From Thermus brockianus (lineage in GTDB: Bacteria; Deinococcota; Deinococci; Deinococcales; Thermaceae), in assembly GCF_001880325.1 (NCBI RefSeq), contig NZ_CP016312.1:1971183-2035182 (forward strand): a DNA stretch of 64,000 nt, in the 5' to 3' direction. The notes beneath the pieces were generated by a model that was not told the DNA's origin, ran no database searches, and was given only the letters and a program-made list of their open reading frames with translations. Positions within the stretch are counted from its first letter, which is position 1; every line of letters starts with the position of its first letter. The position numbers and the translations under genes are program-made. Shown one piece after another: positions 29,628 through 40,896 of this stretch.

Positions 29628-30891
29628 GGCCCTCCTCCGGGTCGTGGGCGGGGGTAAGGGCGTAGGCCAGGAAGACGGCGGGTAGCGCCAACGGCAGGCT
29701 TGCGTACCCGCCCCACTCCGCCGCCAGGGCCAGGCTGGCGAAGGGGGCCCGGGCTACCCCTGCCAGGACCGCCACCCCGCCCGCCAGGGCCAGGGCCTCG
29801 GCCGGCAGGTCAAAGGGGCCGGCCAGGCGGGAGAGGAGCGCCCCCAAAAGCCCTCCCAGGACCAGGGCTGGGGTGAAGGGCCCCCCATAGGCCCGCACGC
29901 CCACGGCGAGGATGAGGAGGAGGAGTTTGGCGAGAAGGAGGTAAAGGAGCGCCCAAGGGGCGAGAAGGGGCGTGGTGGCCACCGCCACCCAGCCGAGGCC
30001 GTTTCCCAAGGCCTCTGGGAGGAAGAGGAGGGCGAGGGCGAGGGCAAGGCCCAAAAGGGCGTGGCGGAGGGGGAAGGGGAGGGGTTTGAGCCAGGCGGAA
30101 ACCGCCTTTCCCCCTTCGGTCCACAAGGTGGCCAAGGCGGCGGCCAGAACCCCGAGGAGAAGGCCCGCAGGGAGGCTTGCCACGTCCAGGCTCACGGGAA
30201 AGGGGAGAAGGGGCTCGTAGCCGAAGAAGGCCCCGTAGACGGCAAAGCCCGAAAGGGCCCCGATGAGGGCGGGGGTGAGGGCGCGGGCCTCGAGGAGGAG
30301 CGAGCGGTAAAGGATTTCCGTGGCCAGGAGAGCCCCCGCCACCGGGGCGTGGAAAGCGGTCCCAAGCCCAGCGGCCAGCCCCGCAAAGGCCAGTCCCCCG
30401 CCCAGGCGGGGAAAGCGGCGGTCCAGGAGGAGGCCAAGCCAAAGGCCTAAAACCCCAAAAGGCCCCTCCCGGCCCATGGGGGAGTAGAGGGCGATCTGCA
30501 ACGTTCCGCCCAGCACCGCCCGGGGGTGGGTGAGCCAGGGGGCTGGGGTCCCTTCCCGCACCCGGCGCAGGAGGGCGGCAAGCCCCTGCCCCGTGCCCAG
30601 GTAGCTCGTGAGGGCGTAAAGGGGCGGAAGGAGGAAGGCCAGGGGCCAGAGGCCCGGCCCCGTGAAGGCCTGGAGAAGCCCCCCTTCCCCCGGGGGCTCA
30701 GGGGCCAGGTAGCCGAAAAGGCCACCCACCCCTTCGGCCAGGGCCCGGAGGGCCAGGTTCAGCAGGGCTACCGAGAGCCCCGCCAGAGCCCCGGTGAAGG
30801 CGCTGTAGAGGATGAGGGGCCCCGTCTGGCGCACCTCCTCGTCCCAGAAGGGGGGCAGGGAAAGGTGGGGGCCGCGGCCCGAAGGGCGCAT
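29515..30891 (-). CDS. ClC-family chloride channel or transporter
   Basis: 458 residues from ATG 30891, about ten membrane segments. The gating-glutamate motif is YSPMGREGPFG and the downstream anion motif is GGPFTPALVLGG (GxFxP). The first anion motif GSGIP is replaced by GTGQGL, which is unusual. The hydrophilic ~45-residue C-terminal tail is Pro/Glu-rich and is the part that overlaps the PIG-L gene. TACACT 7 nt before ATG suggests its own leaderless promoter, although ATGA also overlaps the amidohydrolase stop. Confidence 0.87.
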   Translation of the reverse strand: MRPSGRGPHLSLPPFWDEEVRQTGPLILYSAFTGALAGLSVALLNLALRALAEGVGGLFGYLAPEPPGEGGLLQAFTGPGLWPLAFLLPPLYALTSYLGTGQGLAALLRRVREGTPAPWLTHPRAVLGGTLQIALYSPMGREGPFGVLGLWLGLLLDRRFPRLGGGLAFAGLAAGLGTAFHAPVAGALLATEILYRSLLLEARALTPALIGALSGFAVYGAFFGYEPLLPFPVSLDVASLPAGLLLGVLAAALATLWTEGGKAVSAWLKPLPFPLRHALLGLALALALLFLPEALGNGLGWVAVATTPLLAPWALLYLLLAKLLLLILAVGVRAYGGPFTPALVLGGLLGALLSRLAGPFDLPAEALALAGGVAVLAGVARAPFASLALAAEWGGYASLPLALPAVFLAYALTPAHDPEEGLKEAPATPEGSPSETPPQSERPPRGPEAAAGPETPPG

Positions 30892-32000
30892 CAGAGGGAG
30901 TGTACCAGAGAAACGGGCGTTCCCCGGGTGATCCGGGGCGTGGCGAGGCCCAAGGCCCTGTACCCCCCTCGGGTGAGGGCCCGCACCAGGAGGCGGGGGT
31001 CCACCTTGCCCCAGAGGAAAAGGGCCTCCTGGCGCACGTCCAGGTCGGGGCTGCTGGCCCGGGAGTCCGTGCCCAGGGCGAGCTCCACCCCGTACCGGGC
31101 GTAGAGGGGGATGGGGGCTTCCCCTACCTCCAGGTTCTGGTTGGAACGGGGACAAAGCACCACCTTGGTCCCGGTTTCGGCCAGGAGGGCCACCTCCTCC
31201 TCGTCCACCTGCACCCCGTGCACCAGGAGGGTATGGGGGCCCAGGACTCCCAGGGCGTGGAGGTGGCGCACGGGGGTGAGGCCCGGGGGCGTGAAGGGGG
31301 TTGGGCTAAAGCGGCGGTATACCTCCGCTAAGGGCCCCTTTCCCTCCCGGAGGAAGGCCACCTCCTCCGGGCTTTCCGCCACGTGGACCATCAGGGGGAT
31401 GCCCTCGGCCTGGGCGTACTGGGCAAGCCGCTTAAGGAGGGATGGGCTTACGGAGTAGGGGGCGTGGGGGGAAAGCCCCACCTTTACCCTTCCTTCCCGC
31501 CTCCGCCACCCCTCCACCTTGGCCTTCACCCGGGCGAAGACCTCCTCGGCCTCCTTGGGGTCCGGGGCGAAGACCTCGTAGAAGGCCACGCCCGGAAGCG
31601 GGCTTTCCAGGAGGAGGAAGTCCATCACCTCGTCCTTAAAGACGATGTCGGCGAAGGCGCCTACCCCGCTTGTCAGAAGCTCCTCTAGCCCCCGCCTCGC
31701 CCCCAAAAGCCCCCGCTTCTCCCGGTGGGCCACCACGTGGGGGAGAAAGCCGGCAAAAGGCCCTTGGTAAAGGGGCAGGAGGCTTAGGTCCAGGTGGGTG
31801 TGGGCGTTCACGGGCGGGGGAAGGAGGGCTTTCCCCTTCGCCACCACGGGCGCCCCGGGGAAGCGGGCCTGGAGCGCCTCGAGGCTTCCCACCCCCACCA
31901 CGTGCCCCCCCTGCACCGCCAAGGCTCCCCGGAGCATGGGGGTGCCGAAGCCGGCGTAGACCACCTCAGCGGTCCAGAGCTCCGTCTTTAGCCAGAACAT
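30891..32000 (-). CDS. Amidohydrolase-superfamily deaminase/hydrolase
   Basis: 369 residues with metal motifs NAHTHLDLS, GLSPHAPYSVS, MVHVAESPEE, LLVHGVQ and ALGTDSRAS (HxH, E/H, H, H, D). This is the pattern of the chlorohydrolase/cytosine-deaminase branch that includes S-adenosylhomocysteine and aminodeoxyfutalosine deaminases. Thermus makes menaquinone by the futalosine route, so the latter is possible. The alternative is a partner for the GNAT-racemase pair next door. It overlaps the GNAT gene by 35 nt. Confidence 0.8.
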   Translation of the reverse strand: MFWLKTELWTAEVVYAGFGTPMLRGALAVQGGHVVGVGSLEALQARFPGAPVVAKGKALLPPPVNAHTHLDLSLLPLYQGPFAGFLPHVVAHREKRGLLGARRGLEELLTSGVGAFADIVFKDEVMDFLLLESPLPGVAFYEVFAPDPKEAEEVFARVKAKVEGWRRREGRVKVGLSPHAPYSVSPSLLKRLAQYAQAEGIPLMVHVAESPEEVAFLREGKGPLAEVYRRFSPTPFTPPGLTPVRHLHALGVLGPHTLLVHGVQVDEEEVALLAETGTKVVLCPRSNQNLEVGEAPIPLYARYGVELALGTDSRASSPDLDVRQEALFLWGKVDPRLLVRALTRGGYRALGLATPRITRGTPVSLVHSL

Positions 32001-32735
32001 AGCGGTTTGGGTGGCGCAGGAAGTCCACCGCCACGTAGCCTCGGGTGAAGTAGTGGCCGAGGACCTGGCGGCTATGCTCCCGCCACCTCAGGGCCAGGGC
32101 GGGGTCTTCCCGAAGGATCCTCCCCCAGTCCTCGGGGATCTGGAAGAGAAGCCGCGGGGCCTCCAGGTCCAGGCGGGCTTCTAGGGGTACCTCCTCTTCC
32201 ACCCGGTTCGCTTGGGGAAGGCGCTCCGCCTTGGGCGGGGAGGGCGGGGCGTAGATGCGGGCGTAGACCCTTGGGGCAAGCAGGTCCCACTCGGCCAGAA
32301 GCCGGTCCGAAGGGGCCCCGGCGTTGATGCCGGTCATGGGGCCGTAGTGATCCGGGAGGTAGGTCCTGGCGGTGGCCCCGAGCTTCCTGAGGTTGAAGTT
32401 GGCGTTCACCCCCCTTAGGGGGTCAAAGGTCCAGACCACCTGGCGCACGCCCCGGGCCAGGCACCAGTCCCGCTGGAAGCGCTTGAGGAGCAGGGCCGCC
32501 CCCGTGCCCCGGTAGGCCTCCAGGACCCCTAGCATGTGGGAGTGGTGCCGGGTGGGGTCGGCGGTGGGGAAGCCGAAGACGAAGCCCACCATCCGCCCCT
32601 CCACAAAGGCCCCAGCCACCAGCCCCCCCTCGTCCTGGCTGGCGATGAGGAGGCCCCGGGGCACCAGGTCCCGGGCGTCCCGCCCCCAGATGGCCTCCTG
32701 GAGGGCCACCACCCCTTCCAGCTCCTCCCAGCCCT

Positions 32736-32763
<28 letters not shown>
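31966..32763 (-). CDS. GNAT-family acyltransferase (COG3375 type)
   Basis: 265 residues. The acetyl-CoA loop region reads HSHMLGVLEAYRGTGAALLLKRFQRDWCL, with WTFDPLRGVNANFNLRKLGATARTYLPDHYG following; this second part is characteristic of the COG3375 group. The C-terminal ~90 residues form an extra domain. It overlaps the racemase gene upstream (28 nt) and the amidohydrolase gene downstream. In some thermophiles a GNAT of this sort supplies the N-succinyl amino acid substrate for a co-encoded racemase; that role is inferred here. Confidence 0.8.
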
Positions 32764-35376
<2,613 letters not shown>

Positions 35377-35383
35377 GGTGGGC

Positions 35384-35389
35384 ATTCTA
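35384..35389 (-). promoter_or_regulatory. Leaderless -10 of gatC fused to the DUF554 stop
   Basis: Minus-strand TAGAAT, 7 nt before ATG 35376; TAG ends the DUF554 gene. Confidence 0.45.
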
Positions 35390-36130
35390 CGTCAGGAGCT
35401 CGGCGAGCCACCACACGAGGGGGGCGAGGAGGAGGGCGGGGAGGAAGGAGCCCACCCGCACCTTGGTGAGCCCCAGGAGGTTCACCCCGACCCCAAGGAC
35501 CATCAGCCCCCCCACCCCCGTGGTGAGGAGGACCCGGGGGTCCTGGGCGGGGTCGGGGAGGGCCTGGCTGAGCGTGCCCGCCAGGAGGGCCACCCCCCCT
35601 TGGTAGAGGAGGATCACCAGGGTGCTAAACCCCACCCCGATCCCGAAGGAGCTCGTGAGGGCGATGGCGCTCATGCCGTCCAGGGTGGCCTTGAGGAGGA
35701 GGAGGCTCGCATCCCCCGTGAGGCCGTTTTGGATGGAGCCGAGGAGGGTCATGGGCCCCACGCAGAAGAGGAGGCTTGCCGCCACGAAGCCCTCGGTGAA
35801 GCTCCCTCCCCCCCGCACCGCCTGTTTGATCTTCTCCCCTAGGCCCTCCAGGCCGTCCTCCACCCGGGCCCACTCCCCCAGAAGCCCCCCCGCCACCAGG
35901 GCGATAAGCCCCAGGACCACCCCGTCTAGGGCCCCTCCCTTGGCCCGGCCCAGGGCCTGGGCCATGGAGAGCCCGATGAAGAGGGTGGTGAGCCCCACCC
36001 CCTGGACCATGATGCGGGCCATGCGCTCGGGAAGCCGGCCCCGGAGGAGGAGCCCAAGCCCCGTGCCCACCACCACGGTAAGGGTGTTCACCAAGGTTCC
36101 GGAAAGCTTGTCCCAAAGGCTAAGCTCCAT
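35387..36130 (-). CDS. DUF554 membrane protein
   Basis: 247 residues with six to seven membrane segments. LSGTLVNTLTVVVGTGLGLLLRGRLPERM at the start, LFCVGPMTLLGSIQNGLTGD in the middle and KATLDGMSAIALTSSFGIGVGFS are the DUF554 (B. subtilis YdfK) landmarks. No function is known. ATG 36130 is 6 nt from TAGAAT (36142-36137), a hexamer shared with the divergent mnmD gene. Confidence 0.88.
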   Translation of the reverse strand: MELSLWDKLSGTLVNTLTVVVGTGLGLLLRGRLPERMARIMVQGVGLTTLFIGLSMAQALGRAKGGALDGVVLGLIALVAGGLLGEWARVEDGLEGLGEKIKQAVRGGGSFTEGFVAASLLFCVGPMTLLGSIQNGLTGDASLLLLKATLDGMSAIALTSSFGIGVGFSTLVILLYQGGVALLAGTLSQALPDPAQDPRVLLTTGVGGLMVLGVGVNLLGLTKVRVGSFLPALLLAPLVWWLAELLT

Positions 36131-36135
36131 GGGGG

Positions 36136-36142
36136 TATTCTA
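36136..36142. promoter_or_regulatory. Symmetric -10 serving DUF554 and mnmD
   Basis: The heptamer TATTCTA reads TATTCT on the plus strand (7 nt before ATG 36149) and TAGAAT on the minus strand (6 nt before ATG 36130). The whole intergenic gap is 18 bp. Confidence 0.6.
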
Positions 36143-36148
36143 TGCAGG

Positions 36149-36802
36149 ATGGAGCGCTTCCTCACGGCGGACGGGACCCCCACCCTGTACCATCCCCGCT
36201 ACCGGGAGGCCTACCACCCCCGGCAGGGGGCCCTCCTGCAGGCCCGCAGGCTCTACGTGGAGAAGACCCTGACCCACCTGCACCCGGCCCCTAGGGTCCT
36301 CGAGGTGGGCTTCGGCCTGGGGGTGAACTTCCGGGCGGCCTTGGAAAGCGCCCTTGCGAGGGGGGTGAGGCTCCGCTACCTGGCGGTGGAGAAAGAGCCC
36401 TTGCCCCGGGAGGTCCTTTTGCGGCTTGCCCTTCCCCTTCCCCGGGCGGAAGGGGTGTTTGCGGAGATCCTTAAGGCCTGGCCCGCCGAGCGCTTTGCGG
36501 GGCCTTGGGGGGAGCTCCGCCTCCTCTTTGGGGATATCCGGGAGGTGGCCCTGCCCCGGGCCTGGGCCACGGCGGTGTTTCTAGACCCCTTTAGCCCCAA
36601 AGTGAACCCCGAGGCTTGGGAACCCCCGGTCCTCCAGAGGCTTCGCCAAGCCCTCAGGCCGAGAGGACGCCTTGCCACCTACTCGGCGCAAGGGGCCTTC
36701 CGCCGGGCCCTCCAAGGGGCGGGGTTTAGCGTTCACCGGGTTCCAGGGGTAGGGAAGCGGGAGTGGACGGTGGGAATCGCCGTAAAAGCTCCTCCCGGCT
36801 GA
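36149..36802 (+). CDS. mnmD: tRNA 5-aminomethyl-2-thiouridine methyltransferase, MnmD type
   Basis: 217 residues of the Methyltransf_30 family: TLYHPRYREAYHPRQGALLQA, the SAM loop VLEVGFGLGVNFRAAL, LRYLAVEKEP, and VFLDPFSPKVNPEAWEP with the DxFxP catalytic motif. It is the methyltransferase half of MnmC without the FAD oxidase domain. It acts on wobble uridine of tRNAs first modified by MnmE-MnmG; mnmE is 17 kb away in this window. The last 77 bp overlap the polysaccharide deacetylase gene. Confidence 0.87.
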   Translation: MERFLTADGTPTLYHPRYREAYHPRQGALLQARRLYVEKTLTHLHPAPRVLEVGFGLGVNFRAALESALARGVRLRYLAVEKEPLPREVLLRLALPLPRAEGVFAEILKAWPAERFAGPWGELRLLFGDIREVALPRAWATAVFLDPFSPKVNPEAWEPPVLQRLRQALRPRGRLATYSAQGAFRRALQGAGFSVHRVPGVGKREWTVGIAVKAPPG

Positions 36803-37892
36803 GGTAGGCGAGGCTTGCCCAGAGGTTTTCCCGTTTGGGGAGCTCCCCCCGGTAAAGCCAGTAGAACCAGGCGCTGGCCAGGCTCGCCACCAGGCGGGGG
36901 AGGAGGGGGAGGGGGGCGGTTTGGAAGCCAAAGAGCCTCCCGCCGGGGGCCAGGGAGCTATAGCCGTACACGAGCCCTATCTCGGGGTCCTGGGCCACGA
37001 GGGCGGCCACCTTCTTGAGGCTTTCCCGGGTGTGGCGGATGGCCTCCAAGGGGGTGAGCTCCATGGCCCGCTGGCTTTCCAGATGGAGCTCCAGGGCGGG
37101 GGTTCCCTTAGGCAGGCCCGGGAGGCTCGGCCCGGGGAAGGGCTTTTTCTCCACCCGGAAGAGGTCAAAGGGGCCAAGCCCCGCCCGCGCCACCCGGTGG
37201 CGGAGGTTGTAGCGCTCCTCGAGCCCCTGGAGGCCCCGGATAAGGGCGAGCCGGGGGGTGAGGGGAAGGGGCTTCAGCTCGTCCAGGGTCACGGGCCGGT
37301 AGCCCAGGGCGAGCAGCTTGGGCAAGGCGATTTCCAAAAGCCTTAGGGTGCGCTCGGGCCCATCGTGCAGGAGGACCACCGAGCCCGGGCGCAGGTAGTA
37401 AAGGAGCCTTTCCGCCAGGGCCTCGGGGGAAAGGGGAAGCCAGTCCTTGCTTTCCAGGTCCCAAAGGGCGATGCGCTTGCCTAGGGCCCGGGCGAAGGGC
37501 CGGGTGAAGGGGGTATGGAGGCCGTGGGGCGGGCGGTAGTACCGGGCGGGGTTTTGCGCCATGTGCCGCCACTCCACCCAGGGGAGGAGAAGCCCTAAGG
37601 CCCGGTGGTACGCCCCGTGGTCCTCCACCTGGTGCCCTTCCTTCCGGATGGCCTCCACCAGGTGGGGGTGGGCCCTCGCCCTTTCCCCCGTGAGGAAAAA
37701 GGTGGCCTTCACCCCGTGGCGCCGGAGGAGGGCGAGGAGGGCTTCGGTCCGTTCCGAAGGGCCGTCGTCAAAGGTGAGGGCCACCTTGGCCTCGCGCCGG
37801 CTTCCGTGGGCATAGGCGCCGAGGCCGAGGAAGCGGAAAAGGAGGTCGGAAAGGCCATAGAGGAGGAGGATGAGGCCCAGGGCTAGCTCCAT
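36726..37892 (-). CDS. Polysaccharide deacetylase (NodB homology) with C-terminal extension
   Basis: 388 residues. An N-terminal membrane helix (LALGLILLLYGLSDLLF) precedes the NodB domain: VALTFDDGPSERT with the metal Asp-Asp, HQVEDHGAYH with His, YYRPPHG with the catalytic arginine and VVLLHDGPE near its end. The last ~180 residues are a YkoP-like extension. It probably deacetylates a surface glycan or peptidoglycan. It overlaps the MFS gene by 10 nt upstream. Confidence 0.87.
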   Translation of the reverse strand: MELALGLILLLYGLSDLLFRFLGLGAYAHGSRREAKVALTFDDGPSERTEALLALLRRHGVKATFFLTGERARAHPHLVEAIRKEGHQVEDHGAYHRALGLLLPWVEWRHMAQNPARYYRPPHGLHTPFTRPFARALGKRIALWDLESKDWLPLSPEALAERLLYYLRPGSVVLLHDGPERTLRLLEIALPKLLALGYRPVTLDELKPLPLTPRLALIRGLQGLEERYNLRHRVARAGLGPFDLFRVEKKPFPGPSLPGLPKGTPALELHLESQRAMELTPLEAIRHTRESLKKVAALVAQDPEIGLVYGYSSLAPGGRLFGFQTAPLPLLPRLVASLASAWFYWLYRGELPKRENLWASLAYLSREELLRRFPPSTPASLPLEPGER

Positions 37893-39049
37893 CGCACTCT
37901 CCCGAGAACGAAGGCATAGAAGAGGCTTAGGGCGAAGAAGATGGCGCTACCCGCCACGAAGGGCGCTTGCGGGCCAAAGGCTTGCCACAGCACCCCCCCT
38001 GCCGCAGGCCCCAAGGCCACCCCTAGCCCCTCCACGGTCATGAGCCCGCCCCAGATGGCGGCCCGGTTCTCCTCGGGCAGGTTCTTGGCCAAGAACCCGT
38101 TCCATCCGGGCAGGAAAAGGCTAAAGCCAACCCCCCCTAGCACGGCGAGGAGGGCCACCTCGGCCAGGCTTTGGGTGGAGGCCAGGCGCAACATGGCGAA
38201 GCCCAGGAGGAAAAGTCCTCCCAAAAGGGCCAGGCGGTAGCCCCGGCGGTCCACCAGCCTGCCCGTAAGGGGCAGGAGGCCAAAGGCGAGCCCGCCTCCG
38301 AGGAGGAGGAAGCCTCCTAAGGCCAAGGGCTCGAGGCCGAACCGCTCCTTGGCGTAGCGGAGGAGGGAGAGGGATACCAGGGCGGGGGCGAAGGTCTGGC
38401 CGAAGGCGGCGGGAAGGAAAAGGAGAAGGCGGCCCCAAGGGTACGCCTCCCGCTTCGGGGGCGGCAGGGGGATGCGGAAGGCGAAAAGGCTTAGGGTGAG
38501 GAGGAGGGCTATACCTTGGGCCAGGAGGAGAAGGGTGAGGGCCGCCTCGGGGTGGCGTTGGGCCACCTGCCCCACCCCCACGAGGCCGATGCCCGCCCAG
38601 GGCAGGACCAGGGTGAGGGTGAAGGAAAGGGCCCTGGCCTCCCGCCCGGGCACGGCGATGCGGCTCGCCAGGGTCATGAGCCCCGGGTAGAGGGTGGAGA
38701 GGGAGAGGCCCCAGAGGGTGGCCAAGGCCCAGAGGATCCAGGCGGCTTCCGCCTGGGGGGTGAGGAAGAGGACCAGAAGCCCCACCCCTCCCGCTAGGCT
38801 AGCGGTCTTGCCGAAGCCCACCCGCTCCGCCAGAAGGCCGCCAAAGCTTTTGGAGAGGTTTTCCGCCAGTTGGTGGAGGGTGTAGGCCAGGGTGAAGACG
38901 GCGGGGCCCAGGTGGAGGCGCTCGGGGGCGTAAAAGGGCATAAGCCCAGCGAAAAACCCGCTCCTTACCCCCTCCATGAGGCCCACGGCCAAGACGAGGC
39001 GCAGGAAGACGGAAAGGCCTTCCCTGGCCCACGGCAATAGGCGAAACAC
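37883..39049 (-). CDS. Major facilitator superfamily transporter
   Basis: 388 residues with 12 predicted helices; LLAERVGFGKTASLAGG and LVDRRGYRLALLGGL are the GxxxDRxGR-like loops after helices 2 and 8. No substrate-specific motif is recognised. The start is GTG 39049, with TATACT 5 nt upstream and no SD. It is co-oriented and overlaps the deacetylase gene, so an envelope-related export role is possible but speculative. Confidence 0.82.
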   Translation of the reverse strand: MFRLLPWAREGLSVFLRLVLAVGLMEGVRSGFFAGLMPFYAPERLHLGPAVFTLAYTLHQLAENLSKSFGGLLAERVGFGKTASLAGGVGLLVLFLTPQAEAAWILWALATLWGLSLSTLYPGLMTLASRIAVPGREARALSFTLTLVLPWAGIGLVGVGQVAQRHPEAALTLLLLAQGIALLLTLSLFAFRIPLPPPKREAYPWGRLLLFLPAAFGQTFAPALVSLSLLRYAKERFGLEPLALGGFLLLGGGLAFGLLPLTGRLVDRRGYRLALLGGLFLLGFAMLRLASTQSLAEVALLAVLGGVGFSLFLPGWNGFLAKNLPEENRAAIWGGLMTVEGLGVALGPAAGGVLWQAFGPQAPFVAGSAIFFALSLFYAFVLGRVRWS

Positions 39050-39051
39050 GC

Positions 39052-39060
39052 TAGAGTATA
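39052..39060. promoter_or_regulatory. Symmetric -10 serving the MFS and GT2 genes
   Basis: TAGAGTATA reads TAGAGT on the plus strand (6 nt before GTG 39064) and TATACT on the minus strand (5 nt before GTG 39049). Only 14 bp separate the two start codons. Confidence 0.6.
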
Positions 39061-39063
39061 CCC

Positions 39064-39747
39064 GTGCGCATCAGCGTGGTGATCCCCGCCCACAACGAGG
39101 AGGCTTACCTGGCCGGGGCCCTCGAGGCCATCCTGGCCCAGTCCCTTCCCCCCTTTGAGGTCATCGTGGTGGACAACGCCTCCACCGACCGCACCCGGGA
39201 GGTGGCGGAGGGTTTTGGGGTGCGGGTGGTCCACTGCGCCCGAAAAGGGGTGGCCCACGCCCGCCAGGCGGGGCTCCTGGCCGCCCGGGGGGAGTGGGTG
39301 GCCATGACCGACGCCGACTCCAGGCCCCTTTCCCACTGGCTCGCTTCCCTTGCACGCCGGGCGGAGGGCGCTTTGGCCCTCTATGGTCCCTTGCGCTTCT
39401 ATGGCGTTTCCCCTTGGGAAGCCGCTTTTTCCGAGTGGGGCTACCGGGCCTTTCTGCGCCTCATGGCCCTTTTGGGAAAGCCCAACCTGGCGGGAGCCAA
39501 CATGATGGTCCTCAAGGAGGCCGCTCTCCGGGTGGGGGGCTTCCCCGAGGTGGAGGCCCGGGAGGACGTGCTTTTGGGCTACAAGCTCGCCCGGCTTGGC
39601 CCGGTGCGCTACGTGCCCGAGGCCTTGGTCCTCACCTCGGCCCGGAGGCTCAAGGGAGGGTGGGGGAGGTTTCTCCTTAGGCAGGCTAGAAACCTCCTGG
39701 GCGATCCTCGAGGCTACTTCGGGGAAGGCGGGGAAAGGGAAAGATAA
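39064..39747 (+). CDS. Family 2 glycosyltransferase
   Basis: 227 residues, GT-A fold: [62 protein letters not shown] with the DxD metal motif, and [21 protein letters not shown] with the ED of the catalytic base region. It transfers a sugar from a nucleotide donor; the acceptor is unknown. No membrane segment is evident. Its end overlaps the frame-corrected GT4 gene by 62 bp, tail to tail. Confidence 0.88.
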   Translation: MRISVVIPAHNEEAYLAGALEAILAQSLPPFEVIVVDNASTDRTREVAEGFGVRVVHCARKGVAHARQAGLLAARGEWVAMTDADSRPLSHWLASLARRAEGALALYGPLRFYGVSPWEAAFSEWGYRAFLRLMALLGKPNLAGANMMVLKEAALRVGGFPEVEAREDVLLGYKLARLGPVRYVPEALVLTSARRLKGGWGRFLLRQARNLLGDPRGYFGEGGERER

Positions 39748-40896
39748 GCCGCCTAGGTTCGGCCCTTAGGATCTCGCTCGCCTCGTCGTAGACCGCTACA
39801 ATCCTTTCGGCGATGCGCTCCGCCGAGCGCTCCATGGCCCAGGCGCGGGCCTGGAGGGCCATCCTCTGCCGTTTGGCCTCGTCCTGCAGGAGCTCAAGGG
39901 CTTTTTCCGCCAGGGCCCGGTAATCCCCGGGGGCACCAGGTGGCCCGTCCTGCCGTCCTCCACCCCTTCCAAAACCCCTTCCGCCCCCACCGCCACCACC
40001 GGGACCCCCATGGCCTGGGCCTCCCAGATGACGAGGCCCTGGGTTTCTGTCTCGCTGGCGAAGATGAAAAGCTCCGCCAGGCGGTAGTAGCCCCCGATGC
40101 GGTGGTAGGGTACCGGGCCCAGGAAGCGCACCCGCTCGGCGATGCCTAGTTCGTGGGCCAGGGCTTGGAGGGCAGGTAGCTCGGGCCCTTCGCCGATATG
40201 GACGAGAAAAACCTCCGCTTGCCGGCTCAGCTCCGCCACGGCCTTCAGCACCACGTCAAAGGACTTCTCCTTCCCCAGGCGGCCCACGGTGATGAGGCGG
40301 CGCTTGCCCTCGGGCCAAGGGGAGGGAGAGGGGAGGGGGGCTTCCTCCAGAAGCCGCGTGTCAATCCCCGTGGGGATGACCCGGATGGGCCTTTCTATCC
40401 CGTAGCTTTCCGCCAGGCGCTTAACAGGCTCCGTGGGGGCGATCACCACCTCTACCCGGTTGTAGAAGGCCTTGGCCAGGCGGGGGACGATGCCGGTGTA
40501 CTTGTCCAGGATGGCCAGGCCCGGCACGTAGTGGGCGTACTTCTCGTAGTGGGTGTGGAAGGTGGACACATGGGGTAGGCCCTTGTTGCGGGCGATGCGG
40601 AGCCCCCAGACCCCCAGGGTGAGGGGGGTGTGGGTGTGGATCAGCTCAAACTCCGTGGGCAGGTACTTGGCGGAGGGCAGGGCGATCTGCTGGCCTTCAT
40701 AAAAGGGGTAGGCCACCGAGGGCACCCGCACCACCCCCTCCTCCCCTTGGGGGGCCTCGGGGTGCCTGGGGGCAATCACCCAGGCTTCGTGCCCCATCCG
40801 GCGCAGTTCCCGAAGGAGGAGGTAGACGCTCGTGGTCACCCCGTTGGGGTTGGGAAAGTAGACGTCGGTGAAGAGGCCCACGCGGTAAAGACGCAT
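39686..40896 (-). CDS. Family 4 glycosyltransferase, glycolipid-type (one-base frameshift)
   Basis: The N-terminal GT-B domain is [25 protein letters not shown]...[13 protein letters not shown]...[13 protein letters not shown]; the C-terminal domain is [20 protein letters not shown]...[27 protein letters not shown] (E-x7-E). This resembles diacylglycerol glucosyltransferases. The frame breaks in the run at 39925-39933. One restored base gives [19 protein letters not shown]... and a 403-residue protein ending at 39686 rather than the aberrant tail. TAGAAT lies 7 nt before ATG 40896, inside the upstream gene's end. Confidence 0.88.
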
